Assembly: GCA_023136265.1 (NCBI GenBank)
Contig: JAGLRN010000015.1
Location: 1 to 44,469 of the forward strand
From: Thermoplasmata archaeon
GTDB taxonomy: Archaea > Thermoplasmatota > Thermoplasmata > RBG-16-68-12 > JAGMCJ01
Length of the DNA stretch: 44,469 nucleotides
Direction: 5' to 3'
Positions within the stretch are counted from its first letter, which is position 1. Every line of letters starts with the position of its first letter. The notes under the pieces were generated by a model that made no database searches, was not told the DNA's origin, and saw nothing but the letters and a program-made list of their open reading frames with translations. Below, in pieces: positions 24,968 through 32,349 of this stretch. The position numbers and the translations under genes were made by a program.

Positions 24968-25744
24968 TCAGTCTAGGTCGGTCGCCACACCCGTCGTGAG
25001 GTACCTGAGGGAGTTGAGCCCCCTCTTGGCAGTCAGGGAGTTCGGCTTGAGCTCCAGCGCCTTCTCCAGCAAGGGCCTTGCCTCGTCATACCTCTCGAGG
25101 CAGAGCAGGGCTGTACCCTTCTTTGCCCATGCATCTGCGTTCTCCGGGTCCAGCTCGGTAGTTCTGCCATACGATTCGATGGCCTCCTCTACCTTGTCGA
25201 GGTTCATGTAAGCGACCGCCCGCCTGTACCAGGCCTTTCTGTCTTCAGGACTGGACTCGAGCGTCTTCCGGGCTCTCTCCAACTCTCCAGACGCCTTGTC
25301 CACCGCCTTGGACGCCTTCTCGGCATCCGGTCCCGCCAACGGATGGTCCGGAGCGAGCTCCAGTGCCCTCGTGTAGTATCCGAGAGCCTTCTTGTTGTTA
25401 CCGTAGAACCTGGACATCCGTCCAAGGAACTCCAAGTCGTTCGCCTCTATCGTTCTCATCTTGATCTCGTAGTCCTTCGCCATCCCGCTGTCACCAACTG
25501 CGACAGCAAGGTCCGTCAGTCTCTTGTAGACCTCGGGAGAATCTAGCGGGCGCCAGAAGTATTCCTCGGCCTCCTTCACCTTCACGTCGATTAACTGTAG
25601 CACGTTTCGACTGGTAGCGACATCCTGTACAGTCGGGTTTCCCGAAGGGTCCATACCAAGACCGGTGGATTCTATCGCCGCTTCTATCACTTCCACATTC
25701 CTGCTCATATTGAGCGTCACATCGAGTTTCTCCAGTTCCTTCAT
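24968..25744 (-). CDS. Tetratricopeptide repeat protein
   Basis: A 258-residue soluble protein. TPR-like helical pairs are visible at about 108-135 (FYGNNKKALGYYTRALELAPD), 168-201 (AWYRRAVAYMNLDKVEEAIE, ending ELDPENA) and 202-235 (AWAKKGTALLCLERYDEARP, ending ELKPNS). The N-terminal 100 residues are helical but not recognised. TPRs mediate protein contacts, so a scaffold or adaptor is likely; the partner is unknown. A GGTGAG ribosome site is 10 bases before ATG 25744 and a CTTTTAG box is farther upstream. Confidence 0.82.
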   Translation of the reverse strand: MKELEKLDVTLNMSRNVEVIEAAIESTGLGMDPSGNPTVQDVATSRNVLQLIDVKVKEAEEYFWRPLDSPEVYKRLTDLAVAVGDSGMAKDYEIKMRTIEANDLEFLGRMSRFYGNNKKALGYYTRALELAPDHPLAGPDAEKASKAVDKASGELERARKTLESSPEDRKAWYRRAVAYMNLDKVEEAIESYGRTTELDPENADAWAKKGTALLCLERYDEARPLLEKALELKPNSLTAKRGLNSLRYLTTGVATDLD

Positions 25745-25801
25745 CCTATCAAGCTCACCAAACGGCTTTCTCGCACTAAAAGGTTCCTGAGGGTAGGCGC
25801 G

Positions 25802-26464
25802 TCATGCGAATATCTCCCTCGGCTTCGATGAGAACGTCCACTCACCCTTGTTCGTGTAGAGGTCTCGAAGGATTTCCACGGCGACCTGTGGGTCGATCGT
25901 CCCCAGAAGTCTGGCAACGTGCTTGCACATGAACTTCTTCGACATCCATGCTATCCAGTCTCCGCAGTCGTGGGCGAACACCCTCGATTCGATGTCGACC
26001 TTGACCAGGTACTCCTTCACCCTCGCAACGATGTACTCGCCAGTCACCTTCTCGATTTCAATCCTTTCGTGGGGAATGTCCCTTGCACTCTCCATCCTCT
26101 TCTCTCCCACGAAATGCCGCAAGAGGTCGTCCAGCGTGAGAGCGTCCGCGTCCACATCATCTGGGAAGACGATGTCAGGGACGCGCTCAGAGCCCTCGAC
26201 TGTGCCACCGTACTCCTCCGGGTCTATTCCGAATCCCTGTAGAGCCGAGTCGATCCTGCTGTCGATGTAGGCTCGCTCCTCCTCCGGATATCTCCGGCGG
26301 CTCCTTTCCATGCTGAAGAATCGGCGGGCGAGCTTTGCCCTTCTGGGCGTGTCGAGCGGATATTTCCAGTTCTCTGGGTCACCGTAGAGTTCAGAATCAC
26401 TTGGGAAGTTCGGAGGCGGATTTCCCAACGTCCCTCGCTTTCGAGCCGGTCTCTTCCCCCTCAT
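25802..26464 (-). CDS. SWIM-like zinc-finger protein with a phage-protease-associated N-terminal motif
   Basis: The 220-residue protein combines two recognisable pieces. Residues about 25-80 (YGDPENWKYPLDTPRRAKLARRFF core, then RI-SAL-GFGI) resemble a short alpha-helical motif found in DUF6582 proteins and beside phage prohead protease domains. Residues 152-190 look like a SWIM finger: VKVDIESRV, then H-x-C (165-167), and C-x-H (180-182) followed by VARLL; the first Cys of the usual CxC is His. SWIM fingers bind DNA or proteins. The middle has an acidic PDDVDADALTLDDLLRHF segment. A box CTTTTCTATAG at 26486-26496 gives a leaderless start at ATG 26464. Function is unknown. Confidence 0.6.
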   Translation of the reverse strand: MRGKRPARKRGTLGNPPPNFPSDSELYGDPENWKYPLDTPRRAKLARRFFSMERSRRRYPEEERAYIDSRIDSALQGFGIDPEEYGGTVEGSERVPDIVFPDDVDADALTLDDLLRHFVGEKRMESARDIPHERIEIEKVTGEYIVARVKEYLVKVDIESRVFAHDCGDWIAWMSKKFMCKHVARLLGTIDPQVAVEILRDLYTNKGEWTFSSKPREIFA

Positions 26465-26485
26465 CAGAAATCGAACTGACCACGA

Positions 26486-26496
26486 CTATAGAAAAG
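26486..26496 (-). promoter_or_regulatory. TATA-like box of the SWIM-like gene
   Basis: CTTTTCTATAG on the minus strand, centred 27 bases before ATG 26464. Confidence 0.5.
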
Positions 26497-26540
26497 TTCC
26501 CGCTCGTCGAGTGAAGATGATGGCATTTGCGCATAGGAAA

Positions 26541-26550
26541 TTCTAATAAG
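26541..26550 (+). promoter_or_regulatory. Candidate promoter of the DUF2769 gene
   Basis: TTCTAATAAG predicts a start near 26571 and a leader of about 64 bases. The same ATTCTAATAAGC string recurs near 39659-39670 before the proline-rich membrane protein gene, with suitable spacing there too. Confidence 0.35.
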
Positions 26551-26634
26551 CATGGCTGACGGTTTTGTGCTAACCCTTTCAGGTCAGAGCAGGAGTCAGA
26601 TCCAACGCTTTGGAGGGTCGGATTAGGTGACAAA

Positions 26635-26895
26635 ATGGAAGGAACGCAGATGAGTCCAGAGGAAATGGAGCAGAGAAAGAACATGGTCCTGCAGATGTGC
26701 GTATGTCCCAGTTGCCCGTCTTGGGTAGAGTGCGGAGAAAAGGGCGGGTACTGCTTCCCCACGATAGGCAAGAGCGGGTGTATCACTGAAGAGAAGGGCT
26801 GCACGTGTCCAGGCTGTCCAGCCACAGCGAAGATGGGACTCAAGCATATCTATTTCTGCACAAAAGGATCGGAAATGGAGCAATCGTCCGCCTAG
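26635..26895 (+). CDS. DUF2769 Cys-rich protein
   Basis: An 86-residue protein with eleven Cys. The pattern C-x-C-x2-CPSW-x3-C, then YCF, then GC, then KGCTCPGCPA and a final YFC matches DUF2769, a small family common in methanogens and related archaea. The Cys spacing suggests one or more Fe-S clusters or zinc sites; no function is established. AGGTGA lies four bases upstream of ATG 26635. The gene stands alone between the SWIM-like gene and tRNA-Leu. Confidence 0.8.
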   Translation: MEGTQMSPEEMEQRKNMVLQMCVCPSCPSWVECGEKGGYCFPTIGKSGCITEEKGCTCPGCPATAKMGLKHIYFCTKGSEMEQSSA

Positions 26896-26986
26896 ACATT
26901 TCATGCACCGGCGCTGGTTGCCTCACGGTGGTTATCTCTGCTAGTGGATAGAGCACACGCTCGGCGAAATCTGGCATCAGGAGAAT

Positions 26987-27070
26987 GCGGAGGCGAGGAT
27001 TCGAACCCCGGAACTCCTGCGAGACTAGACCCTGAATCTAGCACCGTTGACCAGACTTGGTTACCTCCGC
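26987..27070 (-). tRNA. tRNA-Leu (anticodon CAG)
   Basis: On the minus strand the 84 bases fold fully: acceptor GCGGAGG/CCUCCGC, a D-arm ACC-loop-GGU, anticodon stem CUAGA/UCUAG with loop UUCAGGG (anticodon CAG), a long class II variable arm CUC-GCAG-GAG, and T-arm CGGGG-UUCGAAU-CCUCG with one G-U pair. The long variable arm and CAG anticodon identify leucine. There is no intron and CCA is not encoded. An A/T box lies about 33 bases upstream. Confidence 0.96.
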
Positions 27071-27098
27071 ATAGAGCGTTCACTCTAATACGGCTGCG

Positions 27099-27107
27099 AA
27101 TAAAAAG
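27099..27107 (-). promoter_or_regulatory. TATA box of tRNA-Leu
   Basis: CTTTTTATT on the minus strand, about 33 bases before the first tRNA base, so transcription would start a few bases ahead of the mature 5' end. Confidence 0.6.
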
Positions 27108-27132
27108 ATTGTGCGCTGGGAATAGAAGAGGC

Positions 27133-27357
27133 TTATCTCTTCTTCTTCATTATTTTCATCCAGCCGCCAGACTCGTAAACCTGGAGCTTCCTTCTCTTCA
27201 GCGTCGTCTCGAACTCGTCCCAGGTTATGATCTCTAGGCGGGCGTTCCTACCCTTCGTGAACTGGATGCCATCCGTTCCCTTTACTCTTCCCGGCTTCAG
27301 TCCCTTCCTCTTCGCTATGTTCATCGCCTTGTCGGGTGTTATTGCTTCCATCACCAT
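27133..27357 (-). CDS. Small conserved-looking protein of unknown function
   Basis: I cannot assign this 74-residue basic protein. It reads as helix (DKAMNIAKRKG), a turn-rich segment with KGTDGIQFTKG, a strand LEIITW, helix DEFETTLKRRK, and an end with VYESGGWMKIMKKKR. The compact alpha/beta plan and high Lys/Arg content would suit nucleic-acid binding, but that is inference. GGAGGG at 27364-27369 is six bases before ATG 27357 and supports that start. A TATA box at 27421-27428 and a palindrome over the predicted start site lie upstream. Divergent from glmM. Confidence 0.7.
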   Translation of the reverse strand: MVMEAITPDKAMNIAKRKGLKPGRVKGTDGIQFTKGRNARLEIITWDEFETTLKRRKLQVYESGGWMKIMKKKR

Positions 27358-27385
27358 TGTATGCCCTCCGATCTTTCGGTCCTAT

Positions 27386-27404
27386 ATCTGGCCTATGGCC
27401 AGAT
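27386..27404. promoter_or_regulatory. Palindromic operator candidate of the 27133-27357 gene
   Basis: ATCTGGCC-TAT-GGCCAGAT is a perfect 8+3+8 inverted repeat. The TATA boxes at 27411-27418 and 27421-27428 (minus) predict transcription starts within it, the typical place for a repressor site. Confidence 0.5.
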
Positions 27405-27420
27405 GGTAATCATATAATCC

Positions 27421-27428
27421 ATATAAAA
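27421..27428 (-). promoter_or_regulatory. TATA box of the 27133-27357 gene
   Basis: TTTTATAT on the minus strand, with a second box ATTATATG at 27411-27418. Either places the start site in or next to the 27386-27404 palindrome. Confidence 0.55.
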
Positions 27429-27448
27429 GCTTTTTCGAGCCAGACAGT

Positions 27449-27467
27449 CTCCAGAGCGGTTCTGGAG
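27449..27467. promoter_or_regulatory. Inverted repeat upstream of glmM
   Basis: CTCCAGA-GCGGT-TCTGGAG is a perfect 7+5+7 inverted repeat, between the two divergent promoters. The glmM box GAATAAGAATAAC (27476-27488) follows it, so it is placed for an activator or a shared regulator. Confidence 0.4.
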
Positions 27468-27511
27468 GGCAAAACGAATAAGAATAACTACGTGAAGGAT
27501 GATAGGGACCC

Positions 27512-28819
27512 ATGGGGTTGTTCGGTACCTCTGGGATTCGCGGGAGGGTCGGCGAAGCAATCACCATCGAGCTTTTTCGCGATATTGGGCGGGCCGTCGG
27601 CGCGGAGTACGAGGACTGTGTCGTGGGCCACGATCCCAGGACCTCGAGCGAGATGCTGGAGTGTGCTCTCGTCTCCGGCCTCCTTTCTGCGGGACGCGAC
27701 TGCCTCTTGGCGGGAATGGTCTCTACGCCAACGCTCGCTTGGGCGGGCAGGAACCACGCCTGCGGAGCGATGATAACCGCCTCGCACAACCCGCCCGAGT
27801 ACAACGGGGTCAAGCTTTGGAATCCGAATGGGCTTTCCTTCGTTTCCGTTCAAAGGGTGGGAATCGAGGAACGGATTGAGCGGGGAAGCTTTGTCGAGAT
27901 GACCTGGGACAGAGCGGGAAGGATTGACGTGCTGGAGAACGCGATTACTGAGCATATCGATTCCATCCTAGGTCATGTTCCTGAGTCGACGGCTCGGGTT
28001 GTTATCGACTGCGGCGGGGGCGCGACTTCAGAGATCTCGCCACAGGTGCTCGAGGGAATGGGATGCGAGGTCATTTCTCTGAACTGCAAACCCGACGGGC
28101 GATTTCGAAGCAGAGGCTCAGAGCCAGTCGAGAAGAATCTGGCAGCATTGAAAGAGGCAGTTCGCTCAAAGAACGCTGACCTGGGAATCGCACATGACGG
28201 GGACGGGGACAGAATGGTCGCCGTCGATGAAAAGGGCAACTACGCCGGCGGAGAAGCCTTACTCCCGGTATTTGCGAAGGAGGAAGTGAGGAACTCGCTC
28301 GTTGTCCCCATAAACGGTTCGATGGTACTCGATGACATACTCCCTGGAGCGAAGATATGGCGGACGAGGGTGGGAGACGTCTTTGTGGGAGAGGAGATCG
28401 AGAAGCGCGGTGCCGATTTCGGCGGGGAGCCGTCAGGGACCTGGATATTCCCGCGGCACTTCCTCTGTCCAGATGGCGTCTTCGCGGCGGCAAGACTCGT
28501 CACGATGGTCGCTCACACACCGCTGTCGGAGCTGGTCGAGAGCATCCCGAGATACCCCCTCATCGAAGAATCGGTTTCCTTCGCACAGTCAAGAAAGCGC
28601 GACATCCTCTCCAGGCTGAAGGAGGAAGTCGAGGGCGTTGAATGCGCGTCGCTGGACACCATAGACGGTTGGCGGTTCGAGTTCGAGGACGGATGGGCCC
28701 TGGTCAGGCCGAGTGGCACGGAGCCAAAGATAAGGATCACGGCGGAGGCCAGGGAGGAGGAGAGAGCAAAAGAGATATACAGCTCGATGATTTCTCTCGT
28801 GAAGGAAGTGATTGCTTGA
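27512..28819 (+). CDS. glmM: Phosphoglucosamine mutase / phosphomannomutase
   Basis: Alpha-D-phosphohexomutase of 435 residues that moves phosphate between C6 and C1 of hexoses, here most likely glucosamine. Features: N-terminal LFGTSGIRG, the phosphoserine loop TASHNPPEYNGVKLW near 90, the metal loop DGDGDRMVAVD near 230, the sugar-binding GEPSGTW near 308 and the phosphate-binding RPSGTEPKIRI near 400. The preceding box GAATAAGAATAAC is about 30 bases before ATG 27512. The stop overlaps the TTG start of the nucleotidyltransferase (TTGA), so the pair is coupled; that context favours glucosamine-6-phosphate as substrate. Confidence 0.9.
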   Translation: MGLFGTSGIRGRVGEAITIELFRDIGRAVGAEYEDCVVGHDPRTSSEMLECALVSGLLSAGRDCLLAGMVSTPTLAWAGRNHACGAMITASHNPPEYNGVKLWNPNGLSFVSVQRVGIEERIERGSFVEMTWDRAGRIDVLENAITEHIDSILGHVPESTARVVIDCGGGATSEISPQVLEGMGCEVISLNCKPDGRFRSRGSEPVEKNLAALKEAVRSKNADLGIAHDGDGDRMVAVDEKGNYAGGEALLPVFAKEEVRNSLVVPINGSMVLDDILPGAKIWRTRVGDVFVGEEIEKRGADFGGEPSGTWIFPRHFLCPDGVFAAARLVTMVAHTPLSELVESIPRYPLIEESVSFAQSRKRDILSRLKEEVEGVECASLDTIDGWRFEFEDGWALVRPSGTEPKIRITAEAREEERAKEIYSSMISLVKEVIA

Positions 28820-30036
28820 AGGCGTATATTCTGGCTGCAGGTGAGGGCACGAGAATGAGGCCCCTCACGGCGAACATCCCAAAACCCCTGTTGCCGGTGG
28901 CGGGAAAGCCATTCATCGTTCACACAATCAGTGCGCTCAAGAGGGCAGGAATCAAGGAGGCCACGATTCTCATAGGCTGGCGAGGAAGGCGGGTCAGGGA
29001 GTTCCTCAAGGACGGAAAGGACCTCGGTATCAAGATAAGGTACGAAGAGCAGGAAAAGAGGCTCGGAACCGCCCACGCCATAGGACTCGCCAAGAAGCAC
29101 ATGAAGAGCAAGTTCCTCTGCCTCAACGGGGACATCATCCTCCCGCCGAAGTCGCTCAAGGCCCTCATAGAGTTCTCCCGCGGGAAAGGAAACGTCGTCG
29201 GCCTGACGAGCGTGGAGGATCCCAGCAACTTCGGGGTCGTGGACCTCAAGGGAGACATCATCCAGGGGATAGAGGAGAAGCCCGCGAGGCCGAAGTCCAA
29301 TCTCATAAACGCCGGGGTCTATGTCTTCCAGCCAGCGATCTTCGATGCTATATCCAAGACGACGAAATCCCCTCGAGGGGAGTATGAGATAACGGATTCT
29401 CTGAAGATACTCATGAAGAAGAAGGTGTACGGCTTCACCCTCCCCGGTGACTGGATCGATGTTGGAAGGCCGTGGGACCTTCTCAAGGCGAACAGCATCC
29501 TCATGAAGGACATGAGGTCAAAGATCGAGGGAAAGGTGGACAAGAACGTCGTCGTTGAAGGGGAGGTCCTGATCGGCAAGGGAACCAGCGTGAGGAGCGG
29601 AACCACGATCCTGGGACCCGTCGTGATAGGAAGGGATTGCAGTATCGGCCCGAACGCCTTCATCCGAGGAAGCAGCTATATCGGGGACGGATGCAAGGTG
29701 GGGGCCAGCTCTGAAGTGAAGAACTCGATAGTCATGAACGAGACGCACATCCCCCATCACAACTACGTCGGCGACAGCATCATCGGGGAGAGGTGCAATC
29801 TGGGCTCAGGCACGAAGATAGCCAATCTCCGATTGGACGAGGGCACCATCAGGATCTTCGTGAAGGGGAAGAAGGTGGATACCGGCCTGAGAAAGCTCGG
29901 CGTGATAATGGGTGACGATGTCAAGACCGGGATAAACGCCTCTATCGACTCTGGAACGATAATCGGTCAAGACTCCTACATCGGTCCTGGAGCCCTCGCC
30001 GGAGGCTTCATATCTTCGGATAGCAGGATACACTGA
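28816..30036 (+). CDS. glmU: Bifunctional sugar-1-phosphate nucleotidyltransferase / acetyltransferase (GlmU-like)
   Basis: The 406-residue enzyme has an N-terminal nucleotidyltransferase domain (LAAGEGTRMRPLT at 6-18, LNGDIILP near 99, INAGVYVF near 160, DWIDVGRPWD near 208) and a C-terminal left-handed beta-helix from about 238 to the end with hexapeptide repeats. The order fits archaeal GlmU-like enzymes that acetylate glucosamine-1-phosphate and add UMP, giving UDP-GlcNAc. The start is TTG at 28816: it overlaps the glmM stop, the conserved KAYILAAGEG begins immediately after it, and the upstream in-frame codons lie within glmM. Which nucleotide is used cannot be proven by sequence alone. 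Confidence 0.88.
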   Translation: MKAYILAAGEGTRMRPLTANIPKPLLPVAGKPFIVHTISALKRAGIKEATILIGWRGRRVREFLKDGKDLGIKIRYEEQEKRLGTAHAIGLAKKHMKSKFLCLNGDIILPPKSLKALIEFSRGKGNVVGLTSVEDPSNFGVVDLKGDIIQGIEEKPARPKSNLINAGVYVFQPAIFDAISKTTKSPRGEYEITDSLKILMKKKVYGFTLPGDWIDVGRPWDLLKANSILMKDMRSKIEGKVDKNVVVEGEVLIGKGTSVRSGTTILGPVVIGRDCSIGPNAFIRGSSYIGDGCKVGASSEVKNSIVMNETHIPHHNYVGDSIIGERCNLGSGTKIANLRLDEGTIRIFVKGKKVDTGLRKLGVIMGDDVKTGINASIDSGTIIGQDSYIGPGALAGGFISSDSRIH

Positions 30037-30041
30037 GGGCA

Positions 30042-31160
30042 ATGAAAGTTCTGCAGGTCGCTCCATATTTCCACCCACACATCGGGGGAGTCGAATCACA
30101 TGTTCTTGACCTCTCCAGAAAGCTCGTTGAGCTCGGTCTCGAGGTCGAGATCGTCACCAGCATGTATGAAAAGATGAAAGACAGAGAGAACGTTTTCGGA
30201 CTGGACGTTGTGCGGTTGAAGCCCACCGCCTTATGGTGGAAAACGCCAGTCACCTTCAAGCTGCGGGCGTACGTCTCCTCGAGCGACGCGGACATAGTCC
30301 ATGCCCACAGCCCTCCTCCTCTGGACTCCTACTTCGCCGCGAGGGCGTGTATGTCCTCCGAGAAACCGTTCGTCATCACCTACCATTGTGACCTCGAGAT
30401 TCCGGGGGTGCTCGGGCCATTCATTGTCTGGATGTATGAAAGGACCTTCGGCTCCTACACGATGAGCTCTGCAGACAAGATTATCGTCACAACGGGCACT
30501 TACGCGGCGACATCTAGAAGCGTTTGGAAGTATCTGCCAGTCGTCATCCCGAACGCGGTGGACAAACAGATGTTCAATCCGTCCATTGACGGGTCAGGGA
30601 TCAGGGGAAGGCACAACATCGGAAGTGATGAGCGGGTGGTTCTGTTCGTAGGGAGGCTCGTGAGCCACAAAGGGATCGAGCATCTTTTGGATGCGGCGAA
30701 GCACGTCCCGGGCGCCAAGTTCGTCATCGTCGGAGGAGGCGAGTTCGCAGAGTTTCTCAAAAGGCGACATCCTGCAGTTTCTGGCGGGAACGTGATATTC
30801 GCTGGAAGGGTCCCGTACGCGGATCTTCCGAAGTACTACGCGGCCTGCGACATCTCCGTGCTTCCCTCCGTTTCCAGATTGGAGGCGTTCGGCATTGCGG
30901 CGCTCGAAGGGATGTCCTCTGGAAAACCCGTGGTTGTCAGTGACATTCCAGGTGTCAGGGAAGTCATAACGGACGGGGAGGAGGGATTGCTCTGCGAGCC
31001 GATGAACCCCGAGGATCTGGCCCAGAAGATCACGACCCTCCTTGAGAACGATGCGAGACGCCAGCGGATGGGCTCGAAGGGCAGGGAGAAGATCGAGAAG
31101 TACTTCAACATCGAGAGGGTCGCCAAGAATCTGGCAGAGGTCTACGAGTCACTGGTCTAG
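30042..31160 (+). CDS. GT4-family glycosyltransferase
   Basis: A 372-residue GT-B fold transferase. The N-terminal acceptor half starts VAPYFHPHIGGVE near 5 with VEIVTSMYE near 41 and ADIVHAHSPPP near 85. The donor half has VLFVGRLVSHKGIEHLLDA near 198, VIVGGGEF near 226, GRVPYADLPKYYAACDISVLPS near 250 and the E-x7-E catalytic signature in EAFGIAALEGMSSGKPVV near 281. No membrane helix is clear. It begins five bases after glmU, so UDP-GlcNAc or a derivative is a plausible donor, for glycolipid or surface glycan synthesis. Its last four bases overlap the JAMM gene tail to tail. Confidence 0.88.
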   Translation: MKVLQVAPYFHPHIGGVESHVLDLSRKLVELGLEVEIVTSMYEKMKDRENVFGLDVVRLKPTALWWKTPVTFKLRAYVSSSDADIVHAHSPPPLDSYFAARACMSSEKPFVITYHCDLEIPGVLGPFIVWMYERTFGSYTMSSADKIIVTTGTYAATSRSVWKYLPVVIPNAVDKQMFNPSIDGSGIRGRHNIGSDERVVLFVGRLVSHKGIEHLLDAAKHVPGAKFVIVGGGEFAEFLKRRHPAVSGGNVIFAGRVPYADLPKYYAACDISVLPSVSRLEAFGIAALEGMSSGKPVVVSDIPGVREVITDGEEGLLCEPMNPEDLAQKITTLLENDARRQRMGSKGREKIEKYFNIERVAKNLAEVYESLV

Positions 31161-31546
31161 TCGACTACTTCCAGGTCAACGGGCTCTCCGTACAGGTCGA
31201 AGGCCCGCCAGGAGCCCTCGTTGAAAGGGACGCCGGTTATTATGTGGATGTACCCGAACTTCTGGAAGAGAGCTACGTCCGCTCCGGAGGGACTTATGCT
31301 TCCCGACGGATGGGAATGAACCGTCCCGACAACCGTGAAATCGATGGGTAGCATGTGCAACTGGAATATCGCCGACCTCGAACCCGACAGGGTGCCCGGG
31401 AGCAGCATGATCTCCGTGATCACTCCCTCCTCCGCCCTGAGGATGGCCCCAAACTCGTTTGGATAGACATCCCTCGAAGCTTCAAGAATCATTTCGATGG
31501 TCTCTTTCTTGATCGCCCTTGCCCTCTTCCTTTTGAATGGCATCAC
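31157..31546 (-). CDS. JAMM/MPN+ metalloprotease
   Basis: A 129-residue single-domain zinc peptidase of the Mov34/PAD-1 fold. The JAMM motif is complete: Glu 31 in NEFGAIL, then H77-x-H79-P80, P86-S87 and D90 in VHSHPSGSISPSGAD. In Haloferax, a JAMM protein removes ubiquitin-like SAMPs from targets and frees sulfur carriers, so desampylase activity is a fair prediction. The start overlaps the NAD kinase stop (ATGA), and NAD kinase overlaps the phosphatase in the same manner, giving a tightly coupled three-gene operon. No SAMP or E1 gene is in the window. Confidence 0.88.
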   Translation of the reverse strand: MMPFKRKRARAIKKETIEMILEASRDVYPNEFGAILRAEEGVITEIMLLPGTLSGSRSAIFQLHMLPIDFTVVGTVHSHPSGSISPSGADVALFQKFGYIHIITGVPFNEGSWRAFDLYGEPVDLEVVD

Positions 31547-32349
31547 TGCACCATCAGCTTCTCTCTGATTCTCTCGTAGAAATCCTCGTGGAAGCGTACG
31601 AACCTGGCCTTGTTCTCCGATACCCCAAGCCTGACCTCCTCATTGCCGTTCAAATCGAACTCCACCTGGCCATCGAGGACCAGTTTGCACGGTTTAGGGT
31701 CGGAGATGCGCAGCGAGACCTCGCTTTGTGCGGGGACTATCAGCGGTCTGACGGAGAGCTTGAATGGGGCGATGGGAACCACCACAATCGCCTCGACCCT
31801 CGGGTCGATGATGGGCCCGCCAGCGCTCATCGCGTAGCAGGTGGAACCCGTGGGGGTGGCGATTATGACCGCATCCGCCCTGATGCTCTCGGCTGGCTGC
31901 CCGTCAATCTCAATCGAAAAAGCCCTCATCTTCGCTATGTGCGCCGTGTTCAGGACCGCCTCGTTCGTGCAGTCCGGAACCCGTTCTCCGTTGACCTGGG
32001 TCTTCAGCTTCAGCCTCTCGTCGATCTCGTAGTCTCCAGTGACTATCTTGTCAAGGCCCTTCTCGATCTCGTCCACACGAATCTCCGTCAGGAATCCTAG
32101 AACACCGGCGTTGATGCCGAATATCGGGGAGGGATTCCTCTGAAGCGTGGAAAGAATGGTCCCGTCCCCGCCGATTGCGACCACGACATCCGCATCTATC
32201 TCCTCCAAGGGAGAACCTTCCCTGCCGATCTTCTTCGCCAGATTCTCGTCCAGCAATACCTCGTGGTCCGTCTCCAGATAGTCCAGGACGCGTATTGCCA
32301 GGGCGATTCTACGCTCGATCTCAGGATTGCAGGAAATACCAAATCTCAT
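31543..32349 (-). CDS. nadK: NAD kinase
   Basis: Phosphorylates NAD(H) to NADP(H). The 268-residue chain has the family signatures AIGGDGTILSTLQ near 59, GINAGVLGFLTEI near 78, TNEAVLN near 125 and TPTGSTCYAMSAGGP near 165, plus the C-terminal SVRPLIVPAQSEV and LVLDGQ strands. Length is standard for archaeal NAD or polyphosphate/ATP-NAD kinases; the phosphate donor is not determined. It sits between the inositol phosphatase and JAMM genes with four-base overlaps on both sides. Confidence 0.94.
   Translation of the reverse strand: MRFGISCNPEIERRIALAIRVLDYLETDHEVLLDENLAKKIGREGSPLEEIDADVVVAIGGDGTILSTLQRNPSPIFGINAGVLGFLTEIRVDEIEKGLDKIVTGDYEIDERLKLKTQVNGERVPDCTNEAVLNTAHIAKMRAFSIEIDGQPAESIRADAVIIATPTGSTCYAMSAGGPIIDPRVEAIVVVPIAPFKLSVRPLIVPAQSEVSLRISDPKPCKLVLDGQVEFDLNGNEEVRLGVSENKARFVRFHEDFYERIREKLMVQ

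Noticed and set aside
26552-26626. A 24-codon frame in the DUF2769 leader
   Set aside because: No ribosome site, it begins upstream of the predicted transcription start, and the product shows no pattern.
26921-26962. D-arm-like string with CTCT...AGAG next to tRNA-Leu, suggesting a second tRNA
   Set aside because: No matching acceptor, anticodon or T-arm could be drawn before the real tRNA-Leu begins on the opposite strand.
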